A DNA stretch of 64,000 nucleotides from Alphaproteobacteria bacterium. Its GTDB lineage: Bacteria > Pseudomonadota > Alphaproteobacteria > UBA8366 > Aestuariispiraceae. Numbering within the stretch: the stretch's first letter is position 1; every line of letters begins with the position of its first letter. The notes under the pieces were generated by a model. That model made no database searches and had not been told where the DNA came from. It saw nothing but the letters and a program-made list of their open reading frames with translations. The DNA is taken from assembly GCA_030065235.1 (NCBI GenBank), contig JASJDC010000013.1:62001-126000 (forward strand), given 5' to 3'. The position numbers and the translations under genes are program-made. This document shows, piece after piece, positions 46,990-56,002 of the stretch.

Positions 46990-48438
46990 ATGCTGCCGGA
47001 CACTGTTCGCCTTACTCCCGATCTGGCCTGCAGCCGGATCGTGCACGGGCTTTGGCAAGTGGCCGACATGGAAAAAGACGGGACCACGCTCGATCCCGCC
47101 AAGGCCGCCGCCGCGATGGCGGGGATCGCCGAACGAGGCTTCACCGCCTTTGACATGGCGGATCATTACGGCAGCGCGGAGATCATCGCCGGTCGCTTCC
47201 GGCGCGACCACGATCCGGATGGCGCTGTGAAGCTTTTCACCAAATGGTGCCCGGAACCGGGATATTTGAGCGCAAGCGACATCCGCGACGGCGCACAGCG
47301 CTCTTTCGATCGGATGGGATTGGAAAGCATCGATCTGCTGCAATTCCATTGGTGGCGCTACCAGCATCCGGCCTATCTCGACTGCCTCGCAGAACTGGCG
47401 CGGCTCAAGGAACAAGGTCGGATCAAGGCCTTGGGGCTGACCAACTTCGACACCGATCACCTGCATGTCGCTCTCGCCCAGGGGATCCCGATATCGACGA
47501 ACCAAGTCTGCTACTCGCTGCTCGACCGGCGCGCCGGCGGGCGCATGGCCGCGCTGTGTCAGGCGCAAGGCGTGCAACTGCTCTGTTACGGCGTCTTGGC
47601 CGGCGGGTTTCTGAGCGACCGCTGGCTCGGCGCGCCCGAACCGACGGAAATCGCCGACTACAGCAAGTCGAAATATAAGCGCTTTATCGACCAGACGGGC
47701 GGCTGGGCGGCGTTCCAGACCCTGTTGCGGGCAATTCGGCGGGTTGCCGACCGTCACGAAGCCACTCTGTCGCAGATCGCCGTGCGCTGGGTGCTGGATC
47801 AGCCCGCCGTCGGCGCGGCGATCGTCGGCGTACGGCTTGGCGAGACCGACCACAGCGCAGAGACGGCGCGAATCCTCGAGATCGCCCTGACAGACGACGA
47901 CCGCGCCGAATTGGACAAGGGCGCCGCGGCGATGACGCCATTGGCGGGCGATTGCGGCGACGAGTATCGCAAACCGCCCTTCCTGACGGCCTCGGGCGAC
48001 CTCAGCGATCACTTGGACGGGCTGGCGTCCCCATTCACGGCGGTAGCGGACTCGCGCGGCCGGCTCAGGGTCAGGTCCGGCAGCCCATGGGAAGACATCG
48101 CCGGCTATTGCCGCGCCCTACGCGTCGGCGACCGGATTACGGTCAGCGGGACGACCGCGACCCATACGGACGGATCGACGGTGGCGCCGGGTGACCAGAC
48201 AGCCCAAGCGATCTATGTCTTGGACAAGATCGACGCAGCGATCGAAGCGCTTGGCGGCGGGCTCGAACATGTCACGCGCACACGGGTCTTCGTCACGGAT
48301 ATTGACCAATGGGAGGGCGTCGCGCGGGCGCATGGCCGCGTGTTCGGCGACCACAGCCCGACCAATACCCTCGTTGAAGTCAGCGGTCTCGTCGGCGATT
48401 TCCAAGTCGAGATCGAGGCGGAAGCGACCATCGATTAA
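46990..48438 (+). CDS. Aldo/keto reductase fused to a RidA-family domain
   Basis: The 482-residue protein has an aldo/keto reductase barrel at 1-310, with tetrad residues visible in FDMADHYGSAE (Asp, Tyr), FTKWCPEPG (Lys) and LLQFHWWRY (His). A linker follows, then a RidA/YjgF domain at about 355-482 (RITVSGTTATHTDG, TRTRVFVTDIDQWEGVARAH). By eye, the RidA catalytic arginine position reads Asn (SPTNTLVEVSG), so classic imine deaminase activity is doubtful. The natural substrate is unknown. Confidence 0.85.
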   Translation: MLPDTVRLTPDLACSRIVHGLWQVADMEKDGTTLDPAKAAAAMAGIAERGFTAFDMADHYGSAEIIAGRFRRDHDPDGAVKLFTKWCPEPGYLSASDIRDGAQRSFDRMGLESIDLLQFHWWRYQHPAYLDCLAELARLKEQGRIKALGLTNFDTDHLHVALAQGIPISTNQVCYSLLDRRAGGRMAALCQAQGVQLLCYGVLAGGFLSDRWLGAPEPTEIADYSKSKYKRFIDQTGGWAAFQTLLRAIRRVADRHEATLSQIAVRWVLDQPAVGAAIVGVRLGETDHSAETARILEIALTDDDRAELDKGAAAMTPLAGDCGDEYRKPPFLTASGDLSDHLDGLASPFTAVADSRGRLRVRSGSPWEDIAGYCRALRVGDRITVSGTTATHTDGSTVAPGDQTAQAIYVLDKIDAAIEALGGGLEHVTRTRVFVTDIDQWEGVARAHGRVFGDHSPTNTLVEVSGLVGDFQVEIEAEATID

Positions 48439-48462
48439 GGCCAGGGCGCTTCAACACAGTCG

Positions 48463-48627
48463 TCAACGCTGCTTGCGCTGAAACCGACGGCCGCAATAGG
48501 GGCAATCCACCCGCCCGGTCGCGTCCAAGGCCAGATACACTTTCGGATGCCCCATGGCGCCGCCGCCGCCGTCGCAGGACACCCGCTGTGTCTTGTCATC
48601 AACCTCGATTATTTCCGCCGCTTCCAT
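48463..48627 (-). CDS. CHCC zinc-finger protein (NDUFS6-like)
   Basis: The 54-residue protein has zinc ligands Cys18, His27, Cys42 and Cys45, in SCDGGGGAMGHPKVYL and DCPYCGRRF. It belongs to the CHCC zinc-finger family, whose eukaryotic member NDUFS6 is an accessory subunit of complex I. The bacterial counterpart is probably linked to respiratory complex I, although no nuo gene is in view. ATG 48627 sits behind GAGAGGTGG. GTG 48648 is an alternative. Confidence 0.83.
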   Translation of the reverse strand: MEAAEIIEVDDKTQRVSCDGGGGAMGHPKVYLALDATGRVDCPYCGRRFQRKQR

Positions 48628-49040
48628 CTTCCACCTCTCGGACGACACCGGCCGTCAAACCTCAGCCGTCAACAGGTAATATCTAGCGGGCCAAAGGCCA
48701 TGTCCAGTGGGCGTCGTTGGCGCTACGAGCGGCCATCCCCAAGCGTCGGCGATTCGGCTCGCCGCTCTCCGCAAGCGCCGTCCGCGGCTGCGACCGCATC
48801 CTTGTCTTCAAGAAAAGCGCATTCCGGACCGATCCACACTCTGTTTCTTCAATAGTCTTAATAATATATTTATTTCAGTGTATTATCGGGCGCTCTTCAT
48901 ACATGCATCAGCGTGAACAAGGACCCAGCCATCGCCAAAAGTGACACTTTTATGACGATGTCATTCTTTCGTCATATTGACGGCGCACAGAGTGCGCTCT
49001 CATGATATGCACACCGTGCGCCTTATCGACGGAGTTGGCG
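48628..49040. other. Intergenic region with an AT-rich promoter-like stretch
   Basis: About 410 bp lie between the zinc-finger gene and the periplasmic ClpP-like gene. Open frames here (48547-48944) are arginine- and serine-rich and not convincing. From about 48848 the sequence becomes AT-rich (TAGTCTTAATAATATATTTATTTCAG), followed near 48952-48975 by repeats of GTCAT. No RNA gene is recognised. Confidence 0.45.
48952..48975 (+). promoter_or_regulatory. GTCAT repeat upstream of the ClpP-like gene
   Basis: TGTCAT (48959-48964) and CGTCAT (48970-48975) form direct repeats with an 11-bp period, like a PhoB box, and ATGACG (48952-48957) is an inverted copy of the last. It lies 65-90 bp upstream of the ATG 49041. 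The binding protein is not certain. Confidence 0.28.
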
Positions 49041-49778
49041 ATGCAAGATATCTCCGGTTCTCCAAGCCTCAGGCCCCGCGCGCCATGGTCGCGATGGGTC
49101 AAACGGGACGGCGCGCGCATCTTTTTCATAGTCGGCGCTCTTCTCGCCGCCGCCATGACCGCGCCAACCGCACAGGCCGAATTCGGCGTCAACGCAACCG
49201 GTCTCAGCTTGCATGGCGAGATCACGCGCGAAGATCACTACGCCTTCGGCGAGATGCTGCAGACACAGATGCTGCTGGTGCCGCGCGGGCATCCGATTGC
49301 GCTCACCCTCGACGCCGAAAGCGGCGATCTGCGCGCGGCTCTCAAGATCGCGCGACTGATCACTGTCGCCCAGACCCAGTACGGCGCGCGGATCGCGGCG
49401 CGCGTCCCGTCACAAGGCCGTTGTCACACCGCTTGCCTCGCCGTCTTCGCCGCCGCCGAGACGCGTCTGTCGGCGGCGGACGCGGTTTTCGCCGTGACGC
49501 AGTTGGAAACCTTGCCGACTCTGCGCGATGCAACAGAGCGAGAAACACGGCGACACTATGTCGAGCTCTTTCTCGAAACCATCGGCGCCGCCGATCCAGA
49601 TTTCGCCCAGCACATCGTGGACCGGCGCCTGCTATCCGCTGGCGATGTAGCGGGCGGCCAGTATCGCGCGACAGAAATGCGCAAGCGGTTTAGCGCCTTC
49701 CTCGCCATTGAAAAAGACTCCGAAGAAGCAACGCCCGCTCTCTCCCAATCAGACGCCGACGGTCCGGGCGTCCTCTGA
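49041..49778 (+). CDS. Predicted periplasmic ClpP/crotonase-fold protein (COG3904-like)
   Basis: The protein of about 245 residues has a hydrophobic segment (ARIFFIVGALLAAAMTAPTAQA) acting as a signal or anchor. The domain starting LSLHGEITREDHYAF ends in ARVPSQGRCHTACLAVFAAA, typical of periplasmic ClpP-like proteins of unknown function. The substrate and catalytic residues are not established. The frame is open to 49002. ATG 49041 has a GGAG site. It is followed after 79 bp by pdxA. Confidence 0.72.
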   Translation: MQDISGSPSLRPRAPWSRWVKRDGARIFFIVGALLAAAMTAPTAQAEFGVNATGLSLHGEITREDHYAFGEMLQTQMLLVPRGHPIALTLDAESGDLRAALKIARLITVAQTQYGARIAARVPSQGRCHTACLAVFAAAETRLSAADAVFAVTQLETLPTLRDATERETRRHYVELFLETIGAADPDFAQHIVDRRLLSAGDVAGGQYRATEMRKRFSAFLAIEKDSEEATPALSQSDADGPGVL

Positions 49779-49857
49779 TGGCGCAGTAAGTCCGGTCCCA
49801 CGGTCACTGGCGAAAATAGCGCTTTCGGGACCCGCCGCCGGGCCGCATAACAACGGC

Positions 49858-50838
49858 ATGAGCAAACCCATCGCCGTCACCATGGGCGATCCGTCGGGGA
49901 TCGGCCCGGAACTCTGCGTCAAGCTCGCGACCGAGCCCGTCTTGCCGGCCGCGCCGTTGATAGTGGGCGATCTTGGCCTGCTGCGAGAGACTGCCGGGCG
50001 GCTGGGACTGGATGTCGCCTTCACAGACGAGGCCCAGCCGCAGGCCGGCGCTGTCCCTGTCCTTCAGCCGGGCGCGCCCCTGGTTGATCCGCCAGTAGGC
50101 CGCGTCGACCCTGTCTGCGGGCGCGCCGCCTTCGACTATGTGACGACGGCGATCGATCTCGCTAAATCCGGGACCGTCGCGGCGATGGTGACCGCGCCGA
50201 TCAACAAGGAATCGCTGTCGGCGGCGGGGCTCTCCTATCCCGGCCACACGGAAATTCTCGCCGATCGCGGCGGGGCGGAACGCGTGGCCATGATGCTGGC
50301 CAATGACGAGCTGCGCACGGTTCTGGTGACGATCCATATGCGCCTGCGCGACGCCATCGACGCGATCACGCGGGAAGCGGTGCTGGCGGCGATCCGATTC
50401 GCCGACGAGGGCGCGCGCGGCTATGGCGTCGCGGCGCCGAGGATCGCCGTCGCCGGGCTGAATCCGCATGCGGGCGAAGGCGGCCTGTTCGGACCGGAGG
50501 AGATCGAGATCATCGCGCCGGCGATCGCGGCGGCCCGCGCCGAGGGCCTCTTGGTCGTGGGGCCGTTGGCCGGCGACACGGTCTTCATGCAGGCGCGCCA
50601 AGGCCGCTATGACGTCGTGGTCGCGCAGTATCACGATCAGGGATTGATACCGGTGAAATATCTCGGGCTGGAGAATGGTGTGAATGTGACCCTCGGCCTG
50701 CCCTTCGTGCGCACCAGCCCGGATCACGGCACCGCCTTCGACATCGCAGGCCAAGGAATCGCCGACCCGGCCAGCCTGATTGTCGCCTTCCGGCACGCGG
50801 CGCGTATGGCCTCCGCGCGCCGCGCGGACGGCTCCTAG
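49858..50838 (+). CDS. pdxA: 4-hydroxythreonine-4-phosphate dehydrogenase (PdxA family)
   Basis: This PdxA-family metal-dependent dehydrogenase of about 326 residues has MGDPSGIGPEL, TAPINKESL, the metal histidines in PGHTEILAD, VTIHMRLRDA and AQYHDQGLIPVKY, and TSPDHGTAFDIAG. Classical PdxA makes a precursor of pyridoxal phosphate, but the close PdxA2 branch oxidises other four-carbon phosphates. The gene partner, a TIM-barrel protein 17 bp downstream, is not the usual pdxA neighbour, so a catabolic PdxA2-like role is possible. Confidence 0.85.
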   Translation: MSKPIAVTMGDPSGIGPELCVKLATEPVLPAAPLIVGDLGLLRETAGRLGLDVAFTDEAQPQAGAVPVLQPGAPLVDPPVGRVDPVCGRAAFDYVTTAIDLAKSGTVAAMVTAPINKESLSAAGLSYPGHTEILADRGGAERVAMMLANDELRTVLVTIHMRLRDAIDAITREAVLAAIRFADEGARGYGVAAPRIAVAGLNPHAGEGGLFGPEEIEIIAPAIAAARAEGLLVVGPLAGDTVFMQARQGRYDVVVAQYHDQGLIPVKYLGLENGVNVTLGLPFVRTSPDHGTAFDIAGQGIADPASLIVAFRHAARMASARRADGS

Positions 50839-50855
50839 CGCCGAGGCCGCACCTT

Positions 50856-51533
50856 ATGGATTTCATCTTCATGCTGACGCGCGACGACAAAACGGTCCCG
50901 GACGCCATCGCGTTGGCGCAGACCGCGATCGAGGTCGGCGTCCGCCATATCGGCTTCAAAGATGTCGGGCTGCCATTCGACGCCTTGCGCACCCTTCACG
51001 ACGCACTGCGGGCGGCGGGCTGTACGACCTATCTGGAGGTCGTCAGCCTGGACGAGGCCAGCGAACGGAGCAGCGCGGAGATGTCCGTCGCGCTTGGCGT
51101 CGATACGCTGATGGGCGGCGTCCGGCCCGATGTCGTCGCGCCGCTGCTACGCGGGACCGACTGCCGCTATTACCCATTTGCGGGAACGGTTCGCGGCCAT
51201 CCGTCGGAACTGCATGGCGCGCCGGAGGCAATTGTCGAGTCGGCCCGAATGCTGACGCAGCGCGCGGATGTCGACGGGCTGGACCTGTTGGCCTACCGCG
51301 CGACAGGCGACATTCCGGCCCTGATGCTGCAGGTCTGCGCGGCTGCCGGAAAACCCGTGATCATGGCGGGCGGGATCGACAGTCCGGAACGGGTTGCGGC
51401 CTGCCGTACGGCCGGGGCCGCCGGCTTCACGGTCGGCACCGCGGCGCTGAAGGGCGCCTTCCCCGCCGCTTCCGCTTCATTGCCAGATCAGTTGGCCGCG
51501 ATCCAAGCGGCGGCCGGGCGACGCCGGGGCTGA
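50856..51533 (+). CDS. TIM-barrel protein with phosphate-binding motif, partner of PdxA
   Basis: The 225-residue protein looks like a TIM barrel. It starts MDFIFMLTRDDKTVPDA, has strands ending in HIGFKDVGLP and YLEVVSLDE, and closes with IMAGGIDSP and AGFTVGTAAL, the GG and GT phosphate-binding loops seen in HisA/TrpC/ThiE-like enzymes. I do not recognise a specific family name. The 17-bp spacing to pdxA suggests a shared pathway with a phosphorylated small substrate, either an isomerase or an aldolase. Confidence 0.6.
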   Translation: MDFIFMLTRDDKTVPDAIALAQTAIEVGVRHIGFKDVGLPFDALRTLHDALRAAGCTTYLEVVSLDEASERSSAEMSVALGVDTLMGGVRPDVVAPLLRGTDCRYYPFAGTVRGHPSELHGAPEAIVESARMLTQRADVDGLDLLAYRATGDIPALMLQVCAAAGKPVIMAGGIDSPERVAACRTAGAAGFTVGTAALKGAFPAASASLPDQLAAIQAAAGRRRG

Positions 51534-51536
51534 AAA

Positions 51537-51602
51537 ATACTTTATATCTAAAATTTATAGGTCTATAGTTCTCAGCGTTCATCTCGGCTGAGGATGGAAG
51601 GC
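51537..51602 (+). promoter_or_regulatory. AT-rich promoter/operator candidate of the aryl-CoA operon
   Basis: A roughly 35-bp AT-rich island in high-GC sequence holds the inverted repeat TATAG (51556-51560)/CTATA (51563-51567), overlapping an imperfect CTAAAATTTATAG palindrome (51548-51560). It lies 36-55 bp before the first gene of an operon that encodes a MarR regulator, which typically binds such AT-rich palindromes. Confidence 0.5.
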
Positions 51603-53891
51603 ATGAAAATCGCCTGTATCGGCGGCGGCCCGGCCGGCCTCTATTTCGCAATCTCCATGAAGCTGCGCGATCCGGCGCATGAGATTGTCGTCATCGAGCG
51701 CAACCGGCCCTACGACACGTTCGGCTGGGGCGTCGTCTTCTCTGACCAGACGATGGACAATCTGAGGCGCAACGATCCGAAAAGCGCCGATTTGATCCTG
51801 GGTGAGTTCGCGCATTGGGACGATATCGCGACCTATTTCAAGGGAACTTGCGAACGGTCCACCGGCCATGGCTTCGCCGGGATCGGCCGGAAACGGATGC
51901 TCAATATCCTGCAAGACCGGGCGGTAGAGCTGGGCGTGACGCTCGAATTCGAGACCGAGGTCGGCGACCTCGACGCCTACGCCGATTATGACCTCATCGT
52001 CGCCTGCGACGGGCTGAACAGCCGCATCCGCAACCAGTATGAAGAGGTCTTCCAACCGGACATCGACCTGCGGCCTAACCGTTATATCTGGCTCGGCACG
52101 CACAAGCTCTTCGACGCCTTCACCTTCATTTTCGAAGAGACCGAGCATGGCTGGATCTGGGTCCACGCCTATCGCTTCGATAACGACACCTCCACCTTCA
52201 TCGTCGAATGCACCGAAGAGACCTGGCGCGGCCTGGGGCTGGACACCGCCACCACCGACGAGTCGATTGAATTATGTGAGCGCATCTTCGGCGACCATCT
52301 CAACGGCTGCGCCCTGATGAGCAATGCGCGGCATCTACGTGGTTCGGCCTGGCTTAATTTCCCGCGGGTGAATTGCCGGCAATATCATCATAAGAACATC
52401 GTCCTGATGGGCGACGCCGCGCATACGGCGCACTTCTCTATTGGATCGGGCACCAAGCTGGCCCTAGAGGACGCGATCGTTCTGGCCGACCTGCTGCATG
52501 AGGAAGCGAGCCTGGAAGACGCCTTCGCGAAGTATCAAAAAGCGCGGCGGCTGGAGGTGCTGAAACTGCAAAGCGCGGCGCGCAACTCGATGCAATGGTT
52601 CGAGGATGTCGAGCGCTACACCCATTTCGATCCGCCGCAATTCTTTTACGCGCTGCTGACCCGGTCGCAGCGGGTCAGCCACGATAATCTCCGACTGCGC
52701 GATCCGAACTGGCTGGAGGGGGTCGAGCGCTGGTTCGCCGGCGCGTCGGAGGAAGATCGCGCCAACGAATCCGCGCCGCCGCCGATGCTGACCCAATTCA
52801 CCCTGCGCGACATGACCCTCGCCAACCGGATCGTCGTCTCGCCAATGGCGACCTATAGCGCCAGCGACGGGACGCCCAACGATTTCCACAAGGTGCATCT
52901 CGGATCGCGCGCTCAAGGCGGCGCCGGGCTGGTCTTCACCGAGATGACTTGCGTCACGCCGGACGGGCGGATCACGCCGGGCTGCCCGGGCCTGTACAAT
53001 GACGCGCAGCAGGAAGCCTGGGCCGGCATAGTGGAATTCGTTCATGCCTGGACGCCGGCCAAGATCGCGCTGCAATTGGGCCATGCGGGGCCCAAGGGCT
53101 CGACCAAGATCGGCTGGGAAGGCATGGATCAGCCTTTAGATGCGGGGAATTGGCCGCTGCTGGCCCCTTCCCCCATCCCGTGGTCGGACGCCAATCAGAC
53201 GCCCCGAGAAATGACCGAAGAGGATATGGCGGCGGTCATCGACGCCTTCGTCGCCGCGACGAAGCGGGCGATCGCATGCGCCTTCGATTTGCTCGAACTG
53301 CATGCCGCCCATGGCTATCTGCTCTCCGCTTTCTTGACGCCGCTGACCAACCGGCGCACCGACGATTTTGGCGGGTCTTTGGAAAATCGGCTGCGTTTTC
53401 CGCTCGCGGTGTTTCGGGCGATGCGGGCGGTCTGGCCCGCTGAAAAGCCGATGTCGGTGCGGATCTCCGCCCATGACTGGTCCGGCGAGACCGGCAACAC
53501 GGACACGGACGCGGTTGAAATCGCGCGCGCCTTCAGCGCAGCCGGGGCCGATCTGATCGATGTCTCGGCCGGTCAGACCAGCACGGACGCCAAGCCTGTC
53601 TATGGGCGGATGTTCCAGACCCCCTTCTCGGACCGTATCCGGAACGAGCTGCAGATCGCCACGATGGCGGTCGGCAATATCTTCGAACCCGATCATGTGA
53701 ACAGCATCCTCGCCGCGGGCCGCGCCGATCTCTGCGCGCTTGGCCGCCCGCATCTCGCCGATCCGTATTGGACCCTGCACGCCGCAGCCCAACAACAGGC
53801 GCCGATCGCCTGGCCGAACCCCTATCTGGCGGGCGAAGACCAGTATCGGCGCAATCTCTCCCGCGCCGCCGACATGGCGATCAAGGTCTGA
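51603..53891 (+). CDS. Bifunctional flavin monooxygenase/reductase, 2-aminobenzoyl-CoA monooxygenase/reductase type
   Basis: The fused protein of about 762 residues has an N-terminal FAD hydroxylase ([17 protein letters not shown], later [15 protein letters not shown] near 270) and a C-terminal old-yellow-enzyme domain from about 395 ([40 protein letters not shown]). It should hydroxylate the aryl-CoA at C5 and then reduce the ring, as known for 2-aminobenzoyl-CoA monooxygenase/reductase. The related salicylyl-CoA 5-hydroxylase is the main alternative. ATG 51603 has an AGGA site at suitable spacing. It is the first gene of the operon. Confidence 0.87.
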   Translation: MKIACIGGGPAGLYFAISMKLRDPAHEIVVIERNRPYDTFGWGVVFSDQTMDNLRRNDPKSADLILGEFAHWDDIATYFKGTCERSTGHGFAGIGRKRMLNILQDRAVELGVTLEFETEVGDLDAYADYDLIVACDGLNSRIRNQYEEVFQPDIDLRPNRYIWLGTHKLFDAFTFIFEETEHGWIWVHAYRFDNDTSTFIVECTEETWRGLGLDTATTDESIELCERIFGDHLNGCALMSNARHLRGSAWLNFPRVNCRQYHHKNIVLMGDAAHTAHFSIGSGTKLALEDAIVLADLLHEEASLEDAFAKYQKARRLEVLKLQSAARNSMQWFEDVERYTHFDPPQFFYALLTRSQRVSHDNLRLRDPNWLEGVERWFAGASEEDRANESAPPPMLTQFTLRDMTLANRIVVSPMATYSASDGTPNDFHKVHLGSRAQGGAGLVFTEMTCVTPDGRITPGCPGLYNDAQQEAWAGIVEFVHAWTPAKIALQLGHAGPKGSTKIGWEGMDQPLDAGNWPLLAPSPIPWSDANQTPREMTEEDMAAVIDAFVAATKRAIACAFDLLELHAAHGYLLSAFLTPLTNRRTDDFGGSLENRLRFPLAVFRAMRAVWPAEKPMSVRISAHDWSGETGNTDTDAVEIARAFSAAGADLIDVSAGQTSTDAKPVYGRMFQTPFSDRIRNELQIATMAVGNIFEPDHVNSILAAGRADLCALGRPHLADPYWTLHAAAQQQAPIAWPNPYLAGEDQYRRNLSRAADMAIKV

Positions 53892-53895
53892 CGCC

Positions 53896-54684
53896 GTGAG
53901 TGATGCGCCCGATCCCAAACCCCATGCCGGTCGCACGGCGATCGTGACCGGCGGCGGATCGGGTATCGGTCTGGCCGTCGCCGCGCGTCTGGCGCGGGAA
54001 GGCGCGCGCATCGCCATCCTTGGCCGGGATGGGCGCCGTGTGGAGACAGCGGCAGACGCGTTTGACGGCGCTCAAGGTTTCGCCTGCGATGTCACCGATG
54101 CAGCGCAGGTCCAGGAGGCGGTTGGGCGCATTGATGCGACGCTCGGCCCGGCGCAAATCCTGGTGAACAGCGCCGGCGCGGCCGAATCGGCGCCCTTCGA
54201 GAAGACCGACCCGGCGCTCTTCAATCGGATGCTGGCGGTGAATCTGACCGGCGTCTTCCTGATGACCCAGGCCGCGCTGCCGGCGATGAAGTCGGCTGGC
54301 TGGGGCCGGGTCATCTCCGTCGCTTCCACCGCCGGATTGAAGGGCTACGCCTATGTCAGCGCCTATAGCGCAGCGAAGCATGGCGTTATCGGCCTGACCC
54401 GGTCACTGGCCCTGGAAACGGCGCGCAGCGGCGTCACGGTCAATGCGGTCTGCCCCGGCTTCACCGAGACGCCGCTGTTGGAGCGGTCTGTCGCCAATAT
54501 CACCGCCAAGACTGGGATGCCGGACGCGGAGGCCCGCGCGTCGCTGACCGAAGCCAATCCGCAAGGACGCTTGATCGCGCCAGAGGATGTGGCCGACGCG
54601 GTCTCCTGGCTGGCGTCCGACGGGGCGCATGCGATCACCGGGCAAGCGTTGGCGGTGGCCGGCGGCGAGGTGATGGTCGGATGA
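53896..54684 (+). CDS. Short-chain dehydrogenase/reductase of the aryl-CoA operon
   Basis: This classical SDR of about 262 residues has TGGGSGIGLA, LVNSAGAAES, the catalytic YSAAKHG and a final [13 protein letters not shown]. It is probably a 3-hydroxyacyl-CoA or ring-alcohol dehydrogenase in the later beta-oxidation-like steps. GTG 53896 follows the monooxygenase stop by 4 bp. The upstream frame to 53740 reads into the monooxygenase and was rejected. Its TGA overlaps the ATG of the MarR gene. Confidence 0.87.
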   Translation: MSDAPDPKPHAGRTAIVTGGGSGIGLAVAARLAREGARIAILGRDGRRVETAADAFDGAQGFACDVTDAAQVQEAVGRIDATLGPAQILVNSAGAAESAPFEKTDPALFNRMLAVNLTGVFLMTQAALPAMKSAGWGRVISVASTAGLKGYAYVSAYSAAKHGVIGLTRSLALETARSGVTVNAVCPGFTETPLLERSVANITAKTGMPDAEARASLTEANPQGRLIAPEDVADAVSWLASDGAHAITGQALAVAGGEVMVG

Positions 54685-55190
54685 CGCTCCCGCGCACGAG
54701 AGAGAATGATCGGTTGGCCGATCCAGGCGGCAAGGAGGCGCTGCGCCTTTGGCTGCGCCTGCTGGACGCGTCGCGCCTCATCGAAGACGCGGTCTCCAGC
54801 CGATTGCGCGACCGATACGGCGTCTCCCTCGCCCGTTTCGATTTGTTGGCGGTTCTGTACGCGGCGGAGAACGGTCTGACCATGGGCGATATCGGCCGCC
54901 GTCTGCGGGTCACCGGCGGCAATGTCACCGGCCTTGTCGACCGGTTGGAGAAGGAGGGCCTGGCCGCTCGGCGGCCGCATCCGACAGACCGCCGCGCCTT
55001 CTTCGTGGCTCTGACCGCCAAGGGCCGGCGAGACTTTGCATCGATGGCGCAAGAGCATGAAGGTTGGGTGCAAGAAATCCTCGCAGGCGTGAATGAGTCG
55101 CAAAGAAACGACCTGACCGCCCTGTTGGCGTCGGTGCGGGCCTCCGCCATGGACGCCGAAGCGCACTGGAATGAACAGGAGGCTCGTTGA
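54681..55190 (+). CDS. MarR-family transcriptional regulator
   Basis: The 169-residue winged-helix regulator has the MarR core [27 protein letters not shown] and the recognition helix and wing [34 protein letters not shown]. It is embedded inside the catabolic operon, as in other aryl-CoA gene clusters where an aryl-CoA thioester releases the repressor. The likely operator is the AT-rich palindrome in front of the first gene. Overlaps on both sides (ATGA and TGATG) indicate translational coupling. Confidence 0.92.
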   Translation: MTLPRTRENDRLADPGGKEALRLWLRLLDASRLIEDAVSSRLRDRYGVSLARFDLLAVLYAAENGLTMGDIGRRLRVTGGNVTGLVDRLEKEGLAARRPHPTDRRAFFVALTAKGRRDFASMAQEHEGWVQEILAGVNESQRNDLTALLASVRASAMDAEAHWNEQEAR

Positions 55191-55996
55191 TGATGGCTAT
55201 TCCCACGCCTGAGCATTTTGATCTCGCCCTGCGCGGCGATGTCGCGATCGTAACCTTGAACCGGCCGGAGAAAAAGAACCCGCTGACCTTCGAGTCCTAT
55301 GCCGAACTGCGCGATTTCTTCCGCGATCTGGACCGCCAGTCGGCGATCAAGGCCGTCGTGATCACCGGGGCCGGCGGGAATTTCTGCTCCGGCGGTGATG
55401 TTTTCGAGATCATTCAGCCGCTGCTCGAAAAGGACATGGCCGGACTGCTGGAATTCGCCCGCATGACCGGCGATCTGGCGAAATTCATCAACGCCTGCCC
55501 GGTTCCGGTGATCGCCGCGGTGGACGGGGTCTGCGCCGGGGCCGGGGCGATGATCGCGCTCTATGCGGATATCCGTTTCGGAACGCCGGCGGCCAAGACG
55601 GCCTTTCTGTTCACCCGTGTCGGGCTCGCCGGCTGCGATATGGGGGCCTGCGCGATGCTGCCCCGGGTGATCGGCCAGGGCCGCGCCGCCGACCTGCTTT
55701 TCACCGGCCGGACGATGACCGCCGAGGAAGGCGAGCGCTGGGGTTTCTTCAACCGCGTCGTCCCGCCCGAAAAGCTGCTGGAAGAGGCGATCGCCTACGC
55801 GGCGCGGCTGACCGCGGGCCCGAATTTCGCGCATGGCATGACCAAGACCATGCTGAACCAGGAATGGGACATGTCGCTGGCGCAGGCGATCGAGGCGGAA
55901 GCGCAGGCCCAGGCGATCTGCATGCAGACAAGGGACTTCCACCGCGCCTTTCACGCTTTCGCAGAGAAAGAAAAGCCAAGGTTCGAGGGGAACTAA
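55190..55996 (+). CDS. Crotonase-fold protein (enoyl-CoA hydratase/isomerase-like)
   Basis: This crotonase of about 268 residues has [16 protein letters not shown], the oxyanion region [13 protein letters not shown] and [18 protein letters not shown]. By eye, the two hydratase glutamates are absent: the first position reads Met or Ile (AGAGAMIAL), and the second reads Thr-Arg (LFTRVGL). The aspartate in [11 protein letters not shown] aligns with the dienoyl-CoA isomerase aspartate. It may act as an isomerase or ring hydrolase. ATG 55190 sits behind AGGAGG. Confidence 0.85.
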   Translation: MMAIPTPEHFDLALRGDVAIVTLNRPEKKNPLTFESYAELRDFFRDLDRQSAIKAVVITGAGGNFCSGGDVFEIIQPLLEKDMAGLLEFARMTGDLAKFINACPVPVIAAVDGVCAGAGAMIALYADIRFGTPAAKTAFLFTRVGLAGCDMGACAMLPRVIGQGRAADLLFTGRTMTAEEGERWGFFNRVVPPEKLLEEAIAYAARLTAGPNFAHGMTKTMLNQEWDMSLAQAIEAEAQAQAICMQTRDFHRAFHAFAEKEKPRFEGN

Positions 55997-56002
55997 CCTT
56001 CC

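Noticed and set aside
48547-48944. Small genes in the spacer near 48.7 kb
   Set aside because: The open frames are arginine/serine-rich, lack ribosome-binding sites and overlap the promoter-like AT-rich stretch.
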